Under the pieces are notes generated by a model. It worked only from the letters and a program-made list of their open reading frames with translations. It searched no databases and had not been told where the DNA came from. From contig SUXS01000007.1 of NCBI GenBank assembly GCA_015060865.1, positions 62,001-126,000 on the forward strand: 64,000 nucleotides of DNA, read 5' to 3'. This stretch comes from Bacteroidales bacterium. GTDB taxonomy: Bacteria > Bacteroidota > Bacteroidia > Bacteroidales > Bacteroidaceae. Positions 59,053 to 64,000 of the stretch are shown piece by piece. Position 1 is the stretch's first letter. Each line of letters starts with the position of its first letter. A program made the position numbers and the translations under genes.

Positions 59053-59102
59053 AAAAAAAGTACATGCATGCACCACGCGCGGTACATGCATGTACTTTTT
59101 TT
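59053..59102. terminator. 18-bp perfect hairpin with A and T flanks
   Basis: Stem AAAAAAAGTACATGCATG (59053-59070) against CATGCATGTACTTTTTTT (59085-59102), loop 14 bases (CACCACGCGCGGTA). It could end transcription in either direction, but no known gene ends next to it. It sits between two hexamer arrays. Confidence 0.6.
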
Positions 59103-59330
59103 TAACGATAACGTTAACGATGACGTTAATGACTTCGTCATAGACACTTGGCTGCTCTCGCTGAGAAATCGCAAGCTTGCTTGCATTTCGCTCGTTTGCA
59201 CAAGCGTTGACTGGGCTTCGCAACGTTTACCCATCCGAACCGTAGGTCGACGCTAGAGTCAATGAAAGTTATCGTTAACGTTATCGTCATCGTTGATTCT
59301 GCCACGAAGTAAGCCATTAAAAAATAAATG

Positions 59331-59354
59331 AATGCCTACCCATGAGTAGGCATT
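59331..59354 (-). terminator. Hairpin with T-rich flank on the minus strand
   Basis: AATGCCTAC / GTAGGCATT, 9-bp stem, loop 6. On the minus strand it is followed by CATTTATTTTTTAA. There is no minus-strand gene just upstream that it would serve. Confidence 0.45.
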
Positions 59355-59430
59355 TCGGGCGGTGTGTTAACATTTTTTACGAAGAAAACAGCATTATCGC
59401 CAGCGAATTTATCGGAACATCTTGGAAGAG

Positions 59431-59781
59431 ATGAAAAAAAAGAATACCTTTGCTCTCAAAACAAGCGGAAACCTTATGGGCAAATTGGCGTTATTCCTAT
59501 GTTTCATCTTCTCTGTATTTCCTGCAGATGCTTTCGAGAATCGCCGACACATTCATATTGTGCGCCGAGGAAGTAAAAAATCACATCGAGGAGATACCGT
59601 TGCCAAGATTTGGATTGAGGAGAATGGACAGAAGAAGATTGAAATTGCTTGGTCTGAACTCTCCGCAGCAGAGGAGGTAGAGATCCTTGCCGTCATTGAT
59701 GCACATTGGGAAGAGTTTAACCACCGTATTGACGACATCTTTGCTGGTAAGAAGATTAAAATAAAGACAATTAAACGATAG
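59431..59781 (+). CDS. DUF4160 family protein
   Basis: Start uncertain: ATG at 59431 (MKKKNTF, 116 aa), or ATG at 59476 (MGKLALFLCFIFSVFPADAF, 101 aa), which fits the usual DUF4160 N-terminus better. DUF4160 marks: ENRRHIHIVRRGSKKSHRGD in the position of the family's PIHVHV segment, then KIWIEENGQKKIEIA and LAVIDAHWEEFNHRIDDIFA. The hydrophobic run is probably a beta-hairpin, not a membrane helix. DUF4160 is usually paired with DUF2442, as here; such pairs are often treated as toxin-antitoxin-like, but activity is unproven. Confidence 0.75.
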   Translation: MKKKNTFALKTSGNLMGKLALFLCFIFSVFPADAFENRRHIHIVRRGSKKSHRGDTVAKIWIEENGQKKIEIAWSELSAAEEVEILAVIDAHWEEFNHRIDDIFAGKKIKIKTIKR

Positions 59782-59792
59782 GAGGAACAGAT

Positions 59793-60032
59793 ATGTGTAA
59801 TTTTAAGGATACAAACTTAGGAATCAAGAAACTGGACTTCGGTATAAAGCGCGGAGCAATGGCAGTATACCTGACCGATGGGCGTGAAGTGATTGTGCCC
59901 ATATCCATGTTCCCCGACATCAAACGTCTGTCACGAGCCGAACGTGAGGACTATATGATTATGGACAATCAGTATTTCTCCTTCGAAGCCCTCAGTAAAA
60001 TATATTCCGTCAAGGATATATTGAGGTGCTGA
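59793..60032 (+). CDS. DUF2442 family protein
   Basis: 79 aa, starting 11 bp after the DUF4160 gene, after a GGAGGAA sequence that could serve as a ribosome-binding site. Family-like segments: VYLTDGREVIVPISMFPDIK and RLSRAEREDYMIMDNQYFSF, the strand-rich domain of DUF2442. Partner of the preceding gene by position. The two share the terminator at 60061-60092. Confidence 0.82.
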   Translation: MCNFKDTNLGIKKLDFGIKRGAMAVYLTDGREVIVPISMFPDIKRLSRAEREDYMIMDNQYFSFEALSKIYSVKDILRC

Positions 60033-60060
60033 GTATCTCACATACCTCAACGATACACCA

Positions 60061-60092
60061 ATCGCCCGATACGCATCATCGGGCGATTTTTT
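60061..60092 (+). terminator. Terminator of the DUF4160-DUF2442 pair
   Basis: ATCGCCCGAT (60061-60070), loop ACGCATC, ATCGGGCGAT (60078-60087), then TTTTT. A strong intrinsic terminator. Confidence 0.85.
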
Positions 60093-60128
60093 ATTCACAT
60101 AACTTATTCACTTAACAACACCAATATC

Positions 60129-60346
60129 ATGCAAAAAAGAGAACAAACGTTATCACCCATCGGTGAGGTAATCACCGCCGAGCGCAAGGCGCTGGGCATC
60201 CGTGTCGTGGACTTCTGCCGCGAGGCCCACATCAGTCGCGTAACCTACTACGAGCTGCTTAAAGGAAACGCCACTCCGTGACGGTACACATCAGGCTCCT
60301 GCGCTGCATGCCGACGCGGAATATTAGCGTCGGTTGCGACGACTGA
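60129..60346 (+). pseudogene. Frameshifted XRE-type helix-turn-helix gene
   Basis: From ATG 60129 a 50-codon frame reads MQKREQTLSPIGEVITAERK, then ALGIRVVDFCREAHISRVTY and YELLKGNATP before TGA at 60279. This is the first part of an XRE HTH domain. Skipping two bases after CCG restores a frame TVHIRLLRCMPTRNISV to TGA at 60346, which continues the domain as expected (NATP-TV...LLR). I therefore read it as a 1-2 base frameshift. A real 50-aa truncated protein is possible. Confidence 0.55.
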
Positions 60347-60475
60347 ACCTTTAGGTTCATAAAGGAGTCATCTTTCATACAGTGCAAGAGTCGCGTGAGT
60401 TTGAACAGCGCTACCTCGACGCGCTATTGGAATAAGATTGTTTTCGTTATCGTCGCTGCCTTTGGCAGCGCCTAC

Positions 60476-62404
60476 CTACCACCACACCTGCTCACCATTC
60501 TCATAGGTAAAGATGCGCTCCTCCTTTCCCTTGGTATGGTTGCGCAAGAGCAGCAGCGCATTGGCAGGAACGTTATCCACATAGAGCACACCCTCCCGAT
60601 TACCCTCCATGCGGGCGATGGAGGCGAAGCGGCGGCCATCCCAGTAGTAGAGCTCGTACTGCTCGCCCTCGCGGATGAAGTTGTCATCGTTGCGGGGCAG
60701 GAAGCGCACCTCACTGATATGCTGCGGCTCCTCAAACTCTACAGCTGCCCAACCGTCGTCGGGGAACTGGCGGTTGTAGCACGTGAGCACATCACCATCG
60801 AAGAGCTTCTCCAATCGACTCGTACCTACGGCATAGCGCATACCGAACATTCGCTTTATAATGGGACGACCACCCAGTGAGTCGTACATCTCCACCTCGG
60901 CCATATTGCCATACGAGCCTTTGGGCGAGAGATAACGGAAGTAGCGGTACGTGGTATCACATGTGGTGGACAACGTATGGAAGCGCGATTCCTTCACCCT
61001 GCCGATAGTGGCTATCGTCACTGAGTCGCTGAAGTCCTCCCAATTGGCCACCTGGAAACGACCTCCCTCGGTACGGCGACACAGTTCCTTCAGCCAATGC
61101 GTATAGCGGTACTTGCGTGTGAGGCGCACCGTCTGGCGATGGGCAGTATCTGCAATGATAGGCTGCACCGTACCATCCTCTGCCACGAGGAACGGATGAC
61201 CGGCAGGCACCGATTCGCCATGGCGAGTATACGCCACTGGCAGGTATACCACCTTGCGTCCCAGTCGGTCAAATGTCACTTGCTGGCCACGCCGCTTGCC
61301 CCAATGCACTATCTGCCAGTCGCGGTTGTCGAACACGGTCGCATACAGATATTTACTATCCTTGACTACAGGTATATTGAAGAGGCGCACCGTAGCATCC
61401 GTTGTGGACGTGTAGATATCGGTCACATCCATCAGTGTGGGCGATTCGAACAGCGGCGGCAATGGTTCGCCACTGCTTGTCAACGGCAACAGGGGCTTCT
61501 GCTTGGCATACATGTGGCGGAATACCTTGGGAAGTGTATGGTCTTCACGCCCGAAGAAATGGTCGCTCAGGTGCTCGTTAGGCCCGAAGGGATAGCATAG
61601 CTCCTCATTGGGCAACAGCACCACCCACTCGTGGCTCATGGAACGACTACCCCACTGCGGTACGAAATCCTTGGCTACGGGTACACCGATGGAGCGGAAG
61701 CGGGCAATGTTGAGGTCGGTAAACGTGCGACAAGTGCCTACACGCACACTGTCGAGCTGCGTGGCAGGGAAGTCGGGGACGAATCCCTTGGGATAGTATA
61801 CTGCCGCATGGATATCTTTGTTCACCTTCGAGTATACGCCATAGACGTAGAAGTGGTTCTTCTGGCTCTCATTCACCTTCTTTACCTTATGGTATTGCTG
61901 GGCGATATATTTCTCACGCCAGTTACTCAACGGCTCGTGCCCAACGCGATAAGGGAGTACGTAGTTGCAGAAATGCTCAAAGCCGTAGTCCATATTCCAC
62001 TTGGTTCGCCACATACGGAAAGCACTGTCGATATTGGCTATCAGGTAGTCGGCAGTGACAGTTGTCGTGTCGGGGATACGCACTTGCGCTTCTTCCATCA
62101 GATATCCATAGCGCATGATTGCAGTATCGTATGCGCGATTGTAGAACTTATCGTCACGATATGGCAAGCGAAATATACTATCCATATACAGACGGAAGCT
62201 ATCTATACCCACACTCTGCAGGGTATAGTGAGCGTCCATATTGTCAATGAGGAACTGGGCGGCACGCTGCTTGTAGGTGTCAGAAGTAGAATCACCATAA
62301 TATGCTAATAAATTCTGCAATTCACTATTAATAAGCTTTTTCCGTTCACCACAGGTTGAAAATACCAGCAATACTGCAGATAGAGCAAAAAGTAGTTTCT
62401 TCAT
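60476..62404 (-). CDS. Transglutaminase-like lipoprotein with C-terminal discoidin-like domain
   Basis: 642 aa from the ATG at 62404, which overlaps the upstream stop by one base (TGATG). The N-terminus LLFALSAVLLVFSTCGE looks like a lipoprotein signal with Cys18, though Thr before the Cys is unusual. The transglutaminase-like core holds Cys225 (SVRVGTCRTFTDLNIARFRS) and His258 (SMSHEWV). A later part (about 535-605; LFDGDVLTCYNRQF, then EPQHISEVRFLPRNDDN) resembles an F5/8 discoidin fold. Probably surface- or periplasm-facing; function unknown. Confidence 0.85.
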   Translation of the reverse strand: MKKLLFALSAVLLVFSTCGERKKLINSELQNLLAYYGDSTSDTYKQRAAQFLIDNMDAHYTLQSVGIDSFRLYMDSIFRLPYRDDKFYNRAYDTAIMRYGYLMEEAQVRIPDTTTVTADYLIANIDSAFRMWRTKWNMDYGFEHFCNYVLPYRVGHEPLSNWREKYIAQQYHKVKKVNESQKNHFYVYGVYSKVNKDIHAAVYYPKGFVPDFPATQLDSVRVGTCRTFTDLNIARFRSIGVPVAKDFVPQWGSRSMSHEWVVLLPNEELCYPFGPNEHLSDHFFGREDHTLPKVFRHMYAKQKPLLPLTSSGEPLPPLFESPTLMDVTDIYTSTTDATVRLFNIPVVKDSKYLYATVFDNRDWQIVHWGKRRGQQVTFDRLGRKVVYLPVAYTRHGESVPAGHPFLVAEDGTVQPIIADTAHRQTVRLTRKYRYTHWLKELCRRTEGGRFQVANWEDFSDSVTIATIGRVKESRFHTLSTTCDTTYRYFRYLSPKGSYGNMAEVEMYDSLGGRPIIKRMFGMRYAVGTSRLEKLFDGDVLTCYNRQFPDDGWAAVEFEEPQHISEVRFLPRNDDNFIREGEQYELYYWDGRRFASIARMEGNREGVLYVDNVPANALLLLRNHTKGKEERIFTYENGEQVWW

Positions 62405-64000
62405 CACTCTTGTTTACTGGAATCGTACACAATAAACTCTCCATCGCGCGTGAACCCTTCGGCCCGTACATGCAAACGTTTAGTACGGGCGTTGTTGTGG
62501 AATGATACCGTCACTCGACCACGGTGATCCGTTTCCAACTTCGGATTCCAATAAAGAGTACGACGGTAGTCTGCGGTATCAGGCAAGGCACATTCCGAAT
62601 AATCCGGATTATAGAACTCATGTGTCTGACTATAACCTTCAAGATAAGTATGCCGCACTCCATTATTTGGCAAATAAGGAGGGCGTTCTGGAAATGTTCC
62701 AACCTCACAGTGCTCTATTATCAGATAATTAGCAGGAAGTGAGGTTGGGGCTCTGTCATTGTAATCAAGTGCTCGTGCTAACAAATTTGAATAGACCTTC
62801 ACCTTTTTAGGCATAACGTAAGGAACATGATAAGCTCCACGATATTGGGCAAATACAGAATCGGCTTTTACACAAGCTTCATCGCCACTCTGCATTCTCG
62901 TCAATGAGTAGGACAAATATGGAAAGTTCAGATAATAGTGCCTATGCTTTGTTAGAGTGTCATTAGTCAAAAAGTAGTTCTGACAGGGAATCCCCCTATC
63001 AATTATCCAAGTCCATTCTTTCTCGTAATCAATGACCAACTCTGGACGTTTGCTGTAGATACCGTCTTCTAATATCGAGTGATATTCAATCTTCTTGGGA
63101 TAGGAAATACACGAAGTGTCTGTTCCAATTGGTAGAATTGACGTAGAAGTTTCATAATAGCTATAGCGCTGTGGTTGCGGGGAAAACGAACGGTTTATAA
63201 CAATTTGACTGTTCCACAGACGATTCTCTGTGGATTTCGATACATCGGTCAGACTAATTGTCAGAGGGACTCTACCATAGAATGATTTATCTAACTCTAC
63301 AGAATAATTAGCTGCAGAGTCACAAAGTATAGTTTTATCCATTAGTGTCCCGTTTTCCCCTAATGATATTCTTACCGCAAGGTTGGGAATCCTAGGATAG
63401 GCATCCGACATGTGGGTTCTTACATACTTTTCGTATACCTCTCCGATAACATATCCATCGATACCTAAATGTTTCTCAGGAGCATATTGCGGGGTATATG
63501 GCTCGCTCCCTGCCATTGTATGCCATTCATATCGTCGCCAACGCCATCCTTGCACAAGCATCAGTAAATCTATCTCATTGGCCATATCTTGCTTGGAGTC
63601 ATGCATAAAGTAGGAATCCACATCTTCTATAAATCCTTTCAGTTCGGATGATAGCAACAATTCACTCCAGATGCTTCTTGTGTCATAACTCTTGGACAGG
63701 TCAGTTGCATCGGTTACCGATATCGAAAGAAAATTTTCTTGTCTCCTTTTTCTTTTATCTCCAACCTGTATGTCTAAAGAAACCTTCTCGTATGGTAATA
63801 CACTGTTTGGGAAGTTTGTTATGGTTGCACTGACTATATCATTATGCGGAGTAACCCAAAAAAGGCGATCAGCCAGCACCTCTCCACGCTTGTTATACAA
63901 TGTAAACTGGTTTACACCACCATTGAGTTGGGATGAAGGGATATTTATGGAAGCTTGGGTGCCAGGAGCAACCGTCAGCACATCATGTCCCATAAGGGCA
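62404..64000 (-). CDS. Large MG-like envelope protein, C-terminal part (start outside window)
   Basis: The frame runs to the window edge, so only the last ~530 residues are seen. Features: several beta-sandwich-like segments (NDIVSATITNFPNSVLPYEK), WRRYEW near a hydrophobic core, and the end LYWNPKLETDHRGRVTVSFH with LHVRAEGFTRDGEF. This end is typical of alpha-2-macroglobulin MG2-like or TonB-plug-linked surface proteins of Bacteroidales. AT-rich codons unlike the following lipoprotein gene, although the two overlap by one base. Which member of these families is uncertain. Confidence 0.7.
   Translation of the reverse strand, partial: ALMGHDVLTVAPGTQASINIPSSQLNGGVNQFTLYNKRGEVLADRLFWVTPHNDIVSATITNFPNSVLPYEKVSLDIQVGDKRKRRQENFLSISVTDATDLSKSYDTRSIWSELLLSSELKGFIEDVDSYFMHDSKQDMANEIDLLMLVQGWRWRRYEWHTMAGSEPYTPQYAPEKHLGIDGYVIGEVYEKYVRTHMSDAYPRIPNLAVRISLGENGTLMDKTILCDSAANYSVELDKSFYGRVPLTISLTDVSKSTENRLWNSQIVINRSFSPQPQRYSYYETSTSILPIGTDTSCISYPKKIEYHSILEDGIYSKRPELVIDYEKEWTWIIDRGIPCQNYFLTNDTLTKHRHYYLNFPYLSYSLTRMQSGDEACVKADSVFAQYRGAYHVPYVMPKKVKVYSNLLARALDYNDRAPTSLPANYLIIEHCEVGTFPERPPYLPNNGVRHTYLEGYSQTHEFYNPDYSECALPDTADYRRTLYWNPKLETDHRGRVTVSFHNNARTKRLHVRAEGFTRDGEFIVYDSSKQE

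Larger units (their letters stand above)
58779..59298. repeat. Dispersed arrays of a TNACGN hexamer
   Basis: Five short arrays built of six-base units of the form TAACGA, TAACGT or TGACGT, in both orientations: + at 58802-58829 (TAACGATAACGTTAACGC...), - at 58846-58864, + at 58954-58981, + at 59103-59133, - at 59268-59298. A looser run AACGGTGACGGTGAC precedes the first. Units stay in register within each array. A stub (CGTTATCGTCG) lies at about 60445-60455. No ORF in this region is convincing. Confidence 0.7.

Noticed and set aside
59008..59234. Two overlapping minus-strand frames of about 70 codons in the repeat region
   Set aside because: They read through the long hairpin and a hexamer array; the apparent protein is only a translation of repeats.
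58779..59298. CRISPR array or replication origin iterons
   Set aside because: The repeat units are six bases, without spacers of constant length, and there are no cas genes. I saw no DnaA boxes, dnaA or rep gene.

Overview
The window looks like a chromosomal segment of a Bacteroidales bacterium, most likely Prevotella-like. The evidence is the rpsL-rpsG-fusA-S10-spc-alpha gene order without tuf, promoters with a TAnnTTTG -7 box about 20 bp after a TTG/TTTG -33 box, a fused SecDF, the DUF4271-hemD-rnpA-yidD-tatD order, a streptopain-type C10 protease, and almost no Shine-Dalgarno sequences. Genus and species cannot be fixed from this sequence alone.

Layout. 1-985 (+) is the 3' part of a sensor histidine kinase. 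1.2-19.4 kb (-) is one long ribosomal and translation supercluster of 33 genes: rpsL, rpsG, fusA, rpsJ, rplC, rplD, rplW, rplB, rpsS, rplV, rpsC, rplP, rpmC, rpsQ, rplN, rplX, rplE, rpsN, rpsH, rplF, rplR, rpsE, rpmD, rplO, secY, map, infA, rpmJ, rpsM, rpsK, rpsD, rpoA, rplQ. A promoter lies before rpsL and a strong terminator follows rplQ. rpmJ and rpmD are short and easily missed. 19.8-29.6 kb holds yraN (-), then on + a dihydrouridine synthase, purD, two membrane proteins, ahcY, a LOG-family hydrolase, DUF4271, hemD, rnpA, yidD and a TatD-like hydrolase. 29.65-34.1 kb (-) has dusB and the 2-oxoacid:ferredoxin oxidoreductase genes korB and korA, separated by a repeat-flanked GxxExxY gene. 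34.4-41.0 kb (-) has cstA, a GHL10 glycoside hydrolase and a large secreted C10 protease.

41.1-48.7 kb is mostly +: a methyltransferase-like protein, a PduO-type cobalamin adenosyltransferase, DUF2795, tyrS, tRNA-Gln(TTG), ruvB (-), xerD, an Lrp/AsnC regulator and an unusual GATase-M19 dipeptidase fusion. 49.0-56.0 kb (-) has secDF, an exo/endonuclease-phosphatase protein, two adjacent rhomboids and an NAD-dependent epimerase. 56.2-58.4 kb (+) is rnr. 58.4-60.5 kb is an accessory zone with hexamer arrays, an 18-bp hairpin, gene remnants, a DUF4160-DUF2442 pair and a frameshifted HTH gene. 60.5-64.0 kb (-) is a translationally coupled pair: a transglutaminase-like lipoprotein and the C-terminal part of a large MG-like envelope protein.

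Most of the window is housekeeping: translation, protein export (SecY, SecDF), RNA maturation (RnpA, RNase R, two Dus enzymes), and purine, S-adenosylhomocysteine and tetrapyrrole metabolism. The points of interest are non-coding and accessory: the cassette inside the kor operon, two intergenic elements sharing GAATCTGTT termini, structured spacers inside the ribosomal cluster, a structured cstA leader, and the repeat-rich 58.4-60.5 kb region. I see no CRISPR array, no complete insertion sequence, no phage and no rRNA gene.
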